64,000 nucleotides of DNA, taken from Alphaproteobacteria bacterium (lineage in GTDB: Bacteria; Pseudomonadota; Alphaproteobacteria; Micropepsales; Micropepsaceae). The position numbers were made by a program, and so were the translations under genes. Position 1 is the first letter of the stretch; every line of letters starts with the position of its first letter. The stretch lies in the NCBI GenBank assembly GCA_023259375.1, contig JAHFQC010000007.1:1-64000 (forward strand), given 5' to 3'. Below the pieces are notes generated by a model. That model saw nothing but the letters and a program-made list of their open reading frames with translations. It did no database searches and was not told the origin of the DNA. Positions 1 to 11,694 of this stretch are shown here, in pieces.

Positions 1-192
1 CGCTTCCATCGGCGCCCGGGTCACCGAAAGCGCCGGACGCATCCAGTCCGACAGATTGGTGCGGGCATCGTCGAACAGCGACGACCGCGCCTTGCCGAAC
101 AGAATCAGGGCTACGGCGAGGACGGCAACAACGGTGAGCGGCAGATGGGCTCTGCCGCGCGACCGCGAAATCCTCCAACCGCCGTTACCCAT
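1..192 (-). CDS. mreC: Rod shape-determining protein MreC, N-terminal part (truncated by window edge)
   Basis: Reverse translation from ATG at 192: MGNGGWRISRSRGRAHLPLTVVAVLAVALILFGKARSSLFDDARTNLSDWM...; MreC-like N-terminal TM, directly downstream of mreB. Confidence 0.75.
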   Translation of the reverse strand, partial: MGNGGWRISRSRGRAHLPLTVVAVLAVALILFGKARSSLFDDARTNLSDWMRPALSVTRAPMEA

Positions 193-237
193 ACCTGCTC
201 CGACGCGCGGCCCTCAGCTTAGCAGACCGCGAGGCGC

Positions 238-1365
<1,128 letters not shown>

Positions 1366-1369
1366 TTAA

Positions 1370-2932
1370 TCATTTCGCGACGTTGAGCGCTTCCGGCGCC
1401 TGCTTCCTTCGTTTCACCAAGAGCTTGTTGAGTGCATTAACATAGGCGTAGGCAGAAGCCACCAGCGTATCGGTGTCTGCCCCGCGACCTGTGACCGTAC
1501 GTCCATCCTCTTCGAGCCGGACGCTGACATGGGCCTGCGCGTCGGTGCCCTCGGTCACAGCTTTTACCTGGTAAAGTTGCAGGTTAACCGTGTGGGGATA
1601 GAGCTCGCGAATCGCGTTGAAAATCGCATCGACGGCGCCGTCGCCGGTCACCTCGACGTGATTTTCCTCGCCCTCGATGAGCAGGGTCATTTCCGCCGAC
1701 GGCGGGATGCCGACCCCGGTCATGACCTTTAAGGCCTTGACCTGAATGAGATCCTGGGAGCGGACGATCTCGTCGTCGACGAGCGCGATAATATCGTCGT
1801 CGAACACGCTCTTCTTCTTGTCGGCCAAGGCCTTGAAGCGGCGGAACGCGTCCTCGAAGGCGGCGTCGGCCAGTTCGTAGCCGAGCTGGCCTAGTTTGTC
1901 CTTGAAGGCATGGCGGCCCGACAGCTTGCCGAGCACCAGCTGGGTTTCCTTCACGCCCACGGTCTCGGGGCGCATGATTTCGTAGGTTTCCACGTTCTTC
2001 AGCATGCCGTCCTGATGGATGCCGCTTTCGTGGCTGAAGGCGTTCTTGCCGACGATCGCCTTATTGTACTGCACCGGGAAGCCGGTGACGTTGGAGACCA
2101 GCTTAGAGGCCTTGGCCAGCAGCGTCGAATGGATACCGGTTTCGTAGGGCATCAGGTCCTTGCGGACCTTGAGCGCCATGACGATTTCTTCGAGGGCGGC
2201 ATTGCCGGCCCGTTCGCCGATGCCGTTGATGGTGCATTCCACCTGCCGCGCCCCCGCCAGCACACCCGCCAGCGAGTTGGCCACCGCCAGACCGAGGTCG
2301 TTGTGACAATGGGTGGCGATCACCGCCTTGTCGATATTGGGCACCCGGTTGAACAGCATCTGGATGAGTTCATAGAACTCCTGCGGCGTGGCATAGCCGA
2401 CCGTATCCGGGATGTTGATCGTGGTGGCACCGGAACGGATCGCCAGCTCGACGCACTGGCAGAGGAAATCGCGTTCGGTACGGGTGGCGTCTTCGGCGCT
2501 CCACTGCACGTCGTCCACGAGATTGCGCGCATGCGCGACCGAGGCACCGATCGCATCGAGCACCGCATTGGCGCCCATGTTCAGCTTGTGCTTCATGTGC
2601 ACGGGGCTGGTGGAAATGAAGGTGTGAATGCGCGGCCTTTTGGCGTGCTTCACCGCTTCCGCGGCGCGGTCGATGTCCTTGAACCCGGCGCGGGAAAGCC
2701 CGCAAACACTGGCGTTTTTCACCCGCCGTGCGATCTCCGACACCGCATCGAAATCGCCCTGGCTCGAAATCGGGAAGCCCGCTTCGATGATGTCGACCCC
2801 GAGCGCATCGAGCAGATCCGCGACTTCGAGTTTTTCCTCGAACGTCATGGCCGCGCCAGGCGATTGCTCGCCGTCGCGCAGCGTCGTGTCGAAAATCCGT
2901 ACTTTGTTGGTTTCGGGTGATGTCGTCGTCAT
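1370..2932 (-). CDS. leuA: 2-isopropylmalate synthase
   Basis: [38 protein letters not shown]..., [14 protein letters not shown]-terminal LeuA allosteric domain. Confidence 0.97.
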   Translation of the reverse strand: MTTTSPETNKVRIFDTTLRDGEQSPGAAMTFEEKLEVADLLDALGVDIIEAGFPISSQGDFDAVSEIARRVKNASVCGLSRAGFKDIDRAAEAVKHAKRPRIHTFISTSPVHMKHKLNMGANAVLDAIGASVAHARNLVDDVQWSAEDATRTERDFLCQCVELAIRSGATTINIPDTVGYATPQEFYELIQMLFNRVPNIDKAVIATHCHNDLGLAVANSLAGVLAGARQVECTINGIGERAGNAALEEIVMALKVRKDLMPYETGIHSTLLAKASKLVSNVTGFPVQYNKAIVGKNAFSHESGIHQDGMLKNVETYEIMRPETVGVKETQLVLGKLSGRHAFKDKLGQLGYELADAAFEDAFRRFKALADKKKSVFDDDIIALVDDEIVRSQDLIQVKALKVMTGVGIPPSAEMTLLIEGEENHVEVTGDGAVDAIFNAIRELYPHTVNLQLYQVKAVTEGTDAQAHVSVRLEEDGRTVTGRGADTDTLVASAYAYVNALNKLLVKRRKQAPEALNVAK

Positions 2933-3035
2933 GGCCAATACGTTCCTTCCGTTCACCGCAAACACGCGGCTTCGATCTCTCCTTTGTTGCGACTTCCCCT
3001 AAACACCCGGCACGGATCTCCGCACCCGCCGGCGC

Positions 3036-3113
3036 CTAGGGGCATCTAAGGAGGAGAAGCTCGCAACGCGGCAAACCGAGGGAAGGACGGGGCGTACGCG
3101 CGCGCGCAAGCAT
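3036..3113 (-). CDS. Putative leuA leader peptide MLARARTPRPSLGLPRCELLLLRCP
   Basis: 25-codon ORF upstream of leuA on the same strand, with four consecutive Leu codons (CTT CTC CTC CTT) just before the stop; exact start uncertain, no clear SD. Confidence 0.55.
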   Translation of the reverse strand: MLARARTPRPSLGLPRCELLLLRCP

Positions 3114-3446
3114 GCCTGCGGAAAATCCGCAGCCTTCAACATGCCTGACCACACCTTGCGTCATCGCCGGATCGCCGTTCCGCCCGCCGAGTTATCAGCT
3201 CGCTAAACCCTTAACGAATCGCCCTTGAACGCCCGTGAACAGAACGCGAGGGTCCTCGCTTTGCCGGCGTATTTATGCCGGAACTGTCGCAGGGTGCAAG
3301 TCAAACCCCTGTTCCTGCGGCGAAAATTAACCGCCCGCGAAAATCACGAAAAAAGCCGGTCAAACAGGCTGTTGTGACCGAACTTTCATTTTGCCCGGAG
3401 TCCGTTTGCGTGGTTACGTGCGCCCGCGTTCCCGAGCGCTTCCGGC

Positions 3447-5174
3447 ATGAAAATACTGGCACCCGTCTCGATCGAGACCAGACGGCTCATGCCGCGCGCG
3501 TGGGACGTGCTGGCTGTTCTCATCGTATTCGGAGCCGTCGTGCTGTTGGCCGAGGCCAGCCGCGAACTCTTGGGGCCGCTGACCGTAAAAACCGCCAACG
3601 CGATCGCGCTCGATCCCTCGCATCTGCCGCATTACGCCTTCCGGACCGCCCTCAGAATGCTCGCGGCCATGGCGTTTTCGCTACTGTTCACACTCACTTA
3701 CGCGACCTGGGCGGCCAAATCCCGGCGGGCGGAAATGCTGCTTGTTCCGCTTTTGGACATCCTGCAGTCGGTCCCCATCCTTGGGTTCATCTCGGTCACC
3801 GTGGTGTTCTTCCTGTCACTCGCCCCTGGGCGGGTCTTAGGCGCTGAAATTGCTGCAGTTTTCGCCATTTTCACGTCCCAGGCCTGGAATATGGCGTTCA
3901 GCTTCTACCAGTCCTTGCGGACGGTCCCGGCCGAGCTGACCGAGGCCGGCAAAACCTTCGGCCTTTCCGGCTGGACCCGATTCTGGCGCATTGAGGCGCC
4001 GTTCGGCATGCCCCAGCTGGTCTGGAACATGATGATGAGCATGTCTGGCGGCTGGTTCTTCGTCACCCTGTCGGAGGCGATCAGCGTCGGGCCGACCACC
4101 GTGTCGCTGCCGGGCATCGGCTCCTATATCGCCACCGCCATTGCCGCCAAGGATCTCGCCGCCATCGCCTGGGCGATTCTGGCCATGCTGGTGGTGATCA
4201 TCATTTTCGACCAGCTCCTGTTCCGGCCGCTGGTGGCCTGGGCCGACCGGTTCCGCATCGATTCCGAACCGGGCGACGAAGAACCGGAAAGCTGGGCGCT
4301 GACGATGTACCGCCGCTCGCGGGTCTTCGATGCCCTGACCCACCCTTTTTCCCGACTGATGCACTGGAGCTGGACCTTGAAGGCGCCGGCCGGCCGACCG
4401 CACGTCGCCTCGGAGACGGAGCGCCGGTCGCGCACGGGCGATATCATCTGGTACGGCCTGGTCACCCTGATCGGCGCCTGGGTGACGTGGCGCCTGGTGC
4501 GCTTTGTCGGTGTTTCCTTCCGCTGGCCGGACCTGCTCGATGCCGGACTTCGCGGTATGGCCACCATGCTGCGGGTGATGGTTCTGATCGCGCTGGCCAG
4601 CGTGATCTGGACGCCGATCGGCGTTTATGTCGGCCTCAGGCCCAAGCTGACGCGCGTGATCCAGCCGGTGGCGCAATTCCTCGCCGCCTTCCCGGCCAAC
4701 CTCGTCTTCCCGGTCGCGGTGGTCCTGATCGTCCATTGGAACCTCAACCCCGACATCTGGCTGTCGCCACTGATGGTCTTGGGAACGCAGTGGTACATCC
4801 TCTTCAATGTCATTGCCGGCGCCTCCGCCCTGCCGCGCGAACTCAAGGACGCCGCCGCCAATTTCCAGGTCAAAGGCTGGCTGTGGTGGAAGACCGTCGC
4901 GCTGCCGGCGGTGATGCCCTACTACGTCACCGGCGCCATCACGGCGAGCGGCGGATCGTGGAACGCGGCCATCGTCGCCGAAGTGGTAAGCTGGGGCAAC
5001 AAATCGCTGCATGCCTACGGTCTCGGCGCCTATATCGCCGACGCCACCACGGCGGGCGATTTCAAGCGCATCGTGATCGGCGTTTGCACGATGTGCATCT
5101 TCGTCGTGGTGGTCAATCGCCTGTTCTGGCGGCCGCTTTACTGGTACGCGGAACGCAAGTTCCGTCTCGCGTGA
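3447..5174 (+). CDS. ABC transporter permease with two fused BPD_transp_1 domains (NitT/TauT-like)
   Basis: 575 aa, two permease modules with EAA-type loops (EAGKTFGLSGWTRFWRIEAPFGMPQL; DAAANFQVKGWLWWKTVALPAVMPYYVTG). Confidence 0.88.
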   Translation: MKILAPVSIETRRLMPRAWDVLAVLIVFGAVVLLAEASRELLGPLTVKTANAIALDPSHLPHYAFRTALRMLAAMAFSLLFTLTYATWAAKSRRAEMLLVPLLDILQSVPILGFISVTVVFFLSLAPGRVLGAEIAAVFAIFTSQAWNMAFSFYQSLRTVPAELTEAGKTFGLSGWTRFWRIEAPFGMPQLVWNMMMSMSGGWFFVTLSEAISVGPTTVSLPGIGSYIATAIAAKDLAAIAWAILAMLVVIIIFDQLLFRPLVAWADRFRIDSEPGDEEPESWALTMYRRSRVFDALTHPFSRLMHWSWTLKAPAGRPHVASETERRSRTGDIIWYGLVTLIGAWVTWRLVRFVGVSFRWPDLLDAGLRGMATMLRVMVLIALASVIWTPIGVYVGLRPKLTRVIQPVAQFLAAFPANLVFPVAVVLIVHWNLNPDIWLSPLMVLGTQWYILFNVIAGASALPRELKDAAANFQVKGWLWWKTVALPAVMPYYVTGAITASGGSWNAAIVAEVVSWGNKSLHAYGLGAYIADATTAGDFKRIVIGVCTMCIFVVVVNRLFWRPLYWYAERKFRLA

Positions 5175-5184
5175 GAGAGAAACA

Positions 5185-6480
5185 ATGGATACCAACGTTC
5201 TCCTCGATGTCGCCAATGTGCGCCGCTCGTTCCGGCGTCCGGGCGGCGACCAGTTGCTGGTGCTCGACGGCGTCAATCTCACCTTGAAAGAGGGCGAGAT
5301 CGTCGGTCTGCTCGGCCGTTCCGGTTCGGGCAAATCGACCTTGCTGCGTCTGATTGCGGGATTGGCACGGCCGCAAGGCGGCACTCTCTCGTATCTTGGC
5401 ACCCCGATCGATGGCCCGGCGCGCGGCATCGCGATGGTGTTCCAGAGCTTCGCACTGTTTCCCTGGCTGACGGTGCTGGAAAACGTGCAGCTCGGGCTTG
5501 AAGCGCTCGGCCTTCCCGAAAAGGAAATCCGCACCCGGGCCATCGAAGCAATCGACCTGATCGGCCTCGACGGCTACGAAAGCGCCTATCCGCGCGAACT
5601 TTCCGGCGGCATGCGCCAACGCGTCGGCTTTGCCCGCGCTCTTGTCGTGCATCCCAACATTCTGTTGATGGACGAGCCGTTCTCGGCGCTCGACGTCTTG
5701 ACCGCGGAAAACCTTCGCACCGACCTGATCGAGCTGTGGCAGCAGAAAAAGCTGCCGATCAAATCGATCCTGCTCGTCACCCATAACATCGAGGAAGCGG
5801 TGCAGATGTGCGACCGCGCCTTGATCTTCTCCTCCAACCCGGGACGCGTCACCACCGAGATCAGGATCGATCTCGCCCATCCACGCGACCGCGCCGATCC
5901 CAAGTTCGAGGATTGCGTCGACCGCATCTATGTCGAAATGACTTCGCGGCGGATCGAACGCCAGCGCAACCTGCAACCCGTCGGCTTCATCCCCGACGCG
6001 CCGATCCATCGTTCCTCCACCAGCGCGCTGGCCGGTTTGATCGAAGCGCTCAACGCGCCGCCGTATCACGGCAAAGCCGACTTGCCCGACATCGCCTCCG
6101 ACCTGCAGCTCGAAGTCGACGAACTGTTTCCGATGACCGAAGCGATGCAGATGCTCCACCTCGGCGAAATGGAAGGCGGCGACGTGCGGCTGACCCCGCT
6201 GGGCCGCCACTTTGCCGAATCCGAAAACCAGACCCGCAAGGAAATCTTCCAGCGGACGCTGATCGCCAGCGTGCCGTTCGCCGCCCATATCCGCAAAGTC
6301 CTGGACGAACGCTCCAGCCACACCGCACCGCGCCGCCGCTTCATCGACGAACTCGAAGACAAGTTCACCGACGACGCCGCCGACGAAACCTTGCGCGCGA
6401 TCACGAGCTGGGGACGCTACGCGGAACTGTTCTCCTACGACGCCGAGAGCGAGACGTTCAGTCTGGAAAACCCGACGTAG
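5185..6480 (+). CDS. ABC transporter ATP-binding protein with C-terminal AAA-associated domain (NitT/TauT-like)
   Basis: Walker A GRSGSGKST, signature LSGGMRQRVGFARAL, Walker B ILLMDEPFSALD; long C-terminal extension. Confidence 0.92.
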   Translation: MDTNVLLDVANVRRSFRRPGGDQLLVLDGVNLTLKEGEIVGLLGRSGSGKSTLLRLIAGLARPQGGTLSYLGTPIDGPARGIAMVFQSFALFPWLTVLENVQLGLEALGLPEKEIRTRAIEAIDLIGLDGYESAYPRELSGGMRQRVGFARALVVHPNILLMDEPFSALDVLTAENLRTDLIELWQQKKLPIKSILLVTHNIEEAVQMCDRALIFSSNPGRVTTEIRIDLAHPRDRADPKFEDCVDRIYVEMTSRRIERQRNLQPVGFIPDAPIHRSSTSALAGLIEALNAPPYHGKADLPDIASDLQLEVDELFPMTEAMQMLHLGEMEGGDVRLTPLGRHFAESENQTRKEIFQRTLIASVPFAAHIRKVLDERSSHTAPRRRFIDELEDKFTDDAADETLRAITSWGRYAELFSYDAESETFSLENPT

Positions 6481-6533
6481 TTTTTACTCAAGCGCCGCGG
6501 CGGCGGGTCGGCCGCTGAACGCTTATCCTAATA

Positions 6534-6564
6534 CGTCATGGCCGGGCTCCGACCCGGCCATCCA
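6534..6564. repeat. REP-like palindrome, copy 1a
   Basis: cgtcatggccgggctccgacccggccatcca; same family as copies at 6604, 10512, 16341, 16408. Confidence 0.8.
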
Positions 6565-6603
6565 TTTTTCCGTTTGGCGAAATGTAAACCATAGCCCCAC
6601 CGC

Positions 6604-6634
6604 CTGGATGGCCGGGTCAAGCCCGGCCATGACG
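6604..6634. repeat. REP-like palindrome, copy 1b (inverted relative to 1a)
   Basis: ctggatggccgggtcaagcccggccatgacg. Confidence 0.85.
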
Positions 6635-6642
6635 AAAGTGGG

Positions 6643-7041
6643 TCACTGTTTCTCGTTTCCCGGCAGGTCGTGGAGATCGAGCGCCCAGGGCAGCGCGGAG
6701 CGGGTCCAGATTTGTTTGTGCGGCTCCAGTTCGCGGCGCTGATCGAGGGTACCGACGCGCAAGGTGACCGCGGCGAGGCTGCCGTCGGGGGCGCCGGAAT
6801 AGATCGGCGAGCCGCAATCGGGGCAGAAGGAATGCGCCTTCTGGCGTCCCGACTCCGCCGTCTTGATCCAGACTTTCGGCGTGCCGGAGAGGATTTTCAG
6901 ATCTTTCGCCGCCACCACGACGCGATAGGTCGAGCCGGTCAATTCCTGGCAATCGGTGCAATGGCAGACCAGAACCGCCGCCGGATCGGCCTCGGCTTCG
7001 AACCTGATCTTCTGGCAATAACAATGACCGGTGACGTGCAT
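6643..7041 (-). CDS. GFA family (glutathione-dependent formaldehyde-activating enzyme-like) protein
   Basis: MHVTGHCYCQKIRFEAEADPAAVLVCHCTDCQELTGSTYR...FCPDCGSPIY Cys-rich Zn fold. Confidence 0.9.
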   Translation of the reverse strand: MHVTGHCYCQKIRFEAEADPAAVLVCHCTDCQELTGSTYRVVVAAKDLKILSGTPKVWIKTAESGRQKAHSFCPDCGSPIYSGAPDGSLAAVTLRVGTLDQRRELEPHKQIWTRSALPWALDLHDLPGNEKQ

Positions 7042-7096
7042 CCATCTCTCCAAAGCAATCCGGGAGCGATTTATACCTTCGGTGCGGCGCTGAACA

Positions 7097-7903
7097 CTAG
7101 CTCGGCAGTTTTGGCAGCGGCTTCCTGGTCACGAGCTTGAAATCGGGGACCGAAAAAACAGCCAGGAAAGCCGCTCCTTTCGACTCGTAGGAAATGGCGT
7201 AGCGATTGGCGCCGATCTGGGTTTGCGACAGCACGAGGTCGACATCCAGCAGCTTGAGCGCGGCGTTGTCGCCGAGACGATAGAAATAGAATGACACGCC
7301 GTCCTTGTCGTCGAGCGAGCCATCGCCATTGCGGTCCTTTTCAATCACTTTCAGGATCACCGCGACCACCGACTGCGTGTCGCCAAAATAGCGCGGGGTT
7401 GCGCCGGAGGCGACGATGACCTGCGCCCCGGTCGGCGTCACGTTCACGGGATCTTTCGCTCCCGGATCGATCACCGCATCCCAGCTTTCGACGTTGCGTC
7501 CCACGCCGGAGAACAACCAATGCCCTTCGCCGGTTTCACTGTTCACCAGCAGCAGGTTGGCATTGTAGGCCTCGCGCGAGCGGCGGGCGCTGCTGACATC
7601 CTGCAAACCGTATTCCGATGGATTACCGGCCCAATCGCCGAGCGAAAAAACCATGTCCACTTGCTGCGCCCCCGGCTTGGCGAAAGCGATGGTCCCCGAC
7701 GCCCGCAGCCGGTAGGTGTTCCTGGCCTCGGCGACGCTGGTTACTGGCGCAAAATGGCCCACCGGCTTTTCAGGTTGCCAGGGTCGCAGGTATTCCCAGA
7801 CCAAACTTGCTGCAGCGATCCCCACGAGACCGAGCACGGCAAGCGCGATCACGACCGCATTGAACCGCCACACCCAACGGAAGAACCGGTTCTCTTCAGA
7901 CAT
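7097..7903 (-). CDS. Hypothetical membrane-anchored protein with EF-hand-like loop
   Basis: N-terminal TM; DRNGDGSLDDKD loop; paralogous to the next gene. Confidence 0.7.
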   Translation of the reverse strand: MSEENRFFRWVWRFNAVVIALAVLGLVGIAAASLVWEYLRPWQPEKPVGHFAPVTSVAEARNTYRLRASGTIAFAKPGAQQVDMVFSLGDWAGNPSEYGLQDVSSARRSREAYNANLLLVNSETGEGHWLFSGVGRNVESWDAVIDPGAKDPVNVTPTGAQVIVASGATPRYFGDTQSVVAVILKVIEKDRNGDGSLDDKDGVSFYFYRLGDNAALKLLDVDLVLSQTQIGANRYAISYESKGAAFLAVFSVPDFKLVTRKPLPKLPS

Positions 7904-7916
7904 AGTACCCCCTCGG

Positions 7917-8627
7917 CTAATTCGGCATGCCTTCGATCTTGGTCTTTGACACCAGCGTGAAATCCGGCAGCGCGTAGGTGGCGAGATATCCTTCGCCCTT
8001 TTCGCGATAGCCGATCTGGTATTCCTTGTTCTTCTGCATCGTGAACCAGATCGCGTCGGCCTCCAGCAGCTTCACGGGCCCCACTGTGGGGAAGCGGGCG
8101 ACGTACAAAGTCTGGCGGTCGTCGAGCGTCAGGGCGCCGTCGCCATTGGTGTCGGCCTCGATCACTTTCAGCACCACGATTTCGACCGGCACATCATCGT
8201 CGGTCTCCGGCTCGCACCAATACCAACGGCCGGTGAGGACCGTTTCCTGGTTGATGATGGTGCGGTCGAAACCTGCGAACATCCACTTGGTGCTGCCCGT
8301 TTTTTTATCCGCCACCAATAGATTGACGGCGGCCGAGGCCTCCGGTGGCATCGGTTTGCCGTCGATCTTGCCCCAGCGCACCAGGCGATAAAGTTCGAAA
8401 TCCGCCGACGCGGTATCGGCGCCGATCAGCAAATCCTTTTCGAGTTCATAGCGGTAGGTCACGGCCTTCGGAACGACGGCAGCGGCGGGCGGCGGTACGA
8501 AATAGGCGAGCAGCGGCCGGTCGATCCGCTCTTTCGAGAGCAACACCACGAAACCGATCACCGCGATCAGCGCGACGAACGCCAGCACCGCATTGATGCG
8601 CCACAGAACTTTGAAAAACCCAGCCAT
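7917..8627 (-). CDS. Hypothetical membrane-anchored protein with EF-hand-like loop (paralog of 7097..7903)
   Basis: Shared WR[FI]NAV N-terminus, VLKVIExDxNGDGxL motif and similar C-terminus. Confidence 0.7.
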   Translation of the reverse strand: MAGFFKVLWRINAVLAFVALIAVIGFVVLLSKERIDRPLLAYFVPPPAAAVVPKAVTYRYELEKDLLIGADTASADFELYRLVRWGKIDGKPMPPEASAAVNLLVADKKTGSTKWMFAGFDRTIINQETVLTGRWYWCEPETDDDVPVEIVVLKVIEADTNGDGALTLDDRQTLYVARFPTVGPVKLLEADAIWFTMQKNKEYQIGYREKGEGYLATYALPDFTLVSKTKIEGMPN

Positions 8628-8873
8628 CGCACAGCCCCACCGGCGGCCATCATGCCGAACGGCGTGCGGCTTGGCGAGTGCTTATACGAATTGGGATATA
8701 GCGTAGATGGGGAAACCTCCCGCATTCTTCAAGGGAGTTTTCGCGTTTTTCGCGCGCCTGCGACGCCGGACGAAGCCAGCGAAGCGCATCAAGTATTTGG
8801 CCGCAGGGACGCGCGCATGACAGCGTTGGTCAGGACTGCAAATGGCTTGCAGTCCCAACACAACAGCCGTGAT

Positions 8874-10214
8874 TTATTTTGCGGGCGCCTTGTGGAAATC
8901 GATATCGGAGTCGGCAACGAGGTAAACGAGGCTGGCCCAGACGGCGACGTTCTGCTTCAGCCCATCCGGATCGACCACCGCCAGCGTATCGTCGGCCGAG
9001 TGATGATAATCGAAATAGCGCGAGGCATCTTCCGACACCGCCAGGATCGGCACGCCCGCTTCCTGCAAGCCGGCGATATCGGAGCCGCCATGATGCGGCG
9101 GTTCGGGCGACACGATGGTCTTGAGCGGCGCCATCACTTCATCGAGGCCCGGCATGCCTTGCGGCAGCGCAACCTTGTAGGCGTGATCGGCACCGAGATC
9201 GCTTTCGCCGGCGATGACGATGTGCTCGCCCGCGTGGGCCTTGGCATAGGCTTCCGACGAACCGCCGTTCTCTTCCGACCCCCACCACACCACGCGAATG
9301 GTGCGGCGCGGATGAGCCGGCAGATCGCCGATCAGCTTGGCGGCCGCGGTGGTGATGGCGAGGCCGGCCGCATCATCGATCGCGCCTGTGCCCGGATCCC
9401 AGGAATCGAGATGACCGCCGATGACGACGATTTCGTCCGGCTTTTCGCGGCCCTTGATCTCGCCGGAAACATCGAACGCCACCGCCTTTTGATCGACGGT
9501 GGACTGCAGCTTCAGCCGTATACGGACGGTCTCGTGACGGGCCAGCGCGGCCACCATGTCAGCATCGGGCACGCCGAGCGCGGCGCACGGAATGTGCGGC
9601 CCAGGCCCGCCGGTCCAGCCGGTGTGGGGCGAACGGTTGGTGCTGGTCGAAATCGAACGCACGAGGTACGCGACCGCGCCGCGCTTGGCCGCTTCACTAT
9701 CGCCGTTGCGCGCTTCCACTGCGGAACCATAGCCGGTGCCGTCCTGGGTGCGGGTCATCGGCTGATTGACCAGCACGATCTTGCCGGTCAGCGATCCCGG
9801 CGGCTGCGCCAGCATCTCGGCATAAGAGCCGAACACCACCACCGGCGCCTCGATGCCGCCTTTCGGCGTCGGCACGGAAAAGCCGAGCCCGAGCATTGCG
9901 AGTTTCTGCGGATGGGCGCCCACGATCTCGGCGGATTCGGCGCCGCGGATCCAAGCGGGCTCGGGGAAGGTCTCGACATGCACATTGGTGAAACCGAGCG
10001 CTTTCAGCTTGGCGACAGCCCAATCGCGCGAGCGAGCGTAGGATGCACTGCCGATCGGACGCGGCCCCACCTCGCTGGTCAGCGTTTCGACGATGTTCCA
10101 GGCCGTCGTGTCGGTCAGCGCCTTGTCGCGGAGTTGCGCGGCGGTTTCGACCGAACCGGCAAACGACGGCATTGCCAGCGCGGCAACGGCGAGAACGGCG
10201 AATTTCCTGAACAT
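8874..10214 (-). CDS. Secreted M28 family zinc peptidase (carboxypeptidase Q-like)
   Basis: Signal peptide MFRKFAVLAVAALAMPSFAG; VVIGGHLDSWDPGTGAIDDAAGLAI; start trimmed from ORF 8874..10553. Confidence 0.88.
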   Translation of the reverse strand: MFRKFAVLAVAALAMPSFAGSVETAAQLRDKALTDTTAWNIVETLTSEVGPRPIGSASYARSRDWAVAKLKALGFTNVHVETFPEPAWIRGAESAEIVGAHPQKLAMLGLGFSVPTPKGGIEAPVVVFGSYAEMLAQPPGSLTGKIVLVNQPMTRTQDGTGYGSAVEARNGDSEAAKRGAVAYLVRSISTSTNRSPHTGWTGGPGPHIPCAALGVPDADMVAALARHETVRIRLKLQSTVDQKAVAFDVSGEIKGREKPDEIVVIGGHLDSWDPGTGAIDDAAGLAITTAAAKLIGDLPAHPRRTIRVVWWGSEENGGSSEAYAKAHAGEHIVIAGESDLGADHAYKVALPQGMPGLDEVMAPLKTIVSPEPPHHGGSDIAGLQEAGVPILAVSEDASRYFDYHHSADDTLAVVDPDGLKQNVAVWASLVYLVADSDIDFHKAPAK

Positions 10215-10481
10215 CGGCGGCACTTTCTCTTGATTACACCGCCAGGATCGCGTGCAAGCGCGCGCACGTCGATACCACAAATGACGCAGTCGCTCTTTTT
10301 TTTGCCCCCGCGAGCGACGCGATTTCTCCACCAACATATAGATCGCGGGGAAGTGGCGCGTACGCGCCGAAGGGGGCTCGCGCGAAAGTGAATAAGCCCC
10401 CTTTGCCCTAACGGGCACTTCCCCCACGGTCTTCGTGCAGATGCTGAAATTTGTGCGCCCGCGGGGGCAGAAAAATGCAAC

Positions 10482-10510
10482 AAAAAAGGCGGCGCCGCAG
10501 CACCGCCTTT
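10482..10510 (-). terminator. Rho-independent terminator downstream of ilvC
   Basis: Minus-strand reading aaaggcggtgctgcggcgccgccttttttg: GC stem plus U-run. Confidence 0.85.
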
Positions 10511-10511
10511 C

Positions 10512-10542
10512 CTGGATGGCCGGGTCAAGCCCGGCCATGACG
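10512..10542. repeat. REP-like palindrome, single copy
   Basis: ctggatggccgggtcaagcccggccatgacg, identical to copy 6604..6634. Confidence 0.85.
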
Positions 10543-10553
10543 CATGAAAGCAA

Positions 10554-11582
<1,029 letters not shown>

Positions 11583-11694
11583 TTAGTAAGGCTCCTGTTT
11601 TCGATCCAGAGACGTAGCGGCCTGCCAAATGGCCAAGTCCCGTCTACGCCTTCAGCTTTGCCGCGGCAAGCAAGCCCGGCCCAGCCGAATAGGG

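Noticed and set aside
1910-2920. 336-aa plus-strand ORF opposite leuA
   Set aside because: Shadow ORF in GC-rich DNA; the minus strand encodes a complete conserved LeuA.
3837-5543. 568-aa minus-strand ORF opposite the ABC transporter
   Set aside because: Antisense shadow spanning two well-supported genes; composition typical of reverse-frame translation (Arg/Gly/His/Asp rich).
8652-10391. 579-aa plus-strand ORF opposite the M28 peptidase
   Set aside because: Shadow ORF; the peptidase has a signal peptide and metal-binding motifs on the minus strand.
10215-10553. N-terminal extension MLSCVMAGLDPAIQ... of the M28 peptidase ORF
   Set aside because: Produced by translating the REP palindrome and ilvC terminator region; the real start is MFRKFAV at 10214 with a signal peptide.
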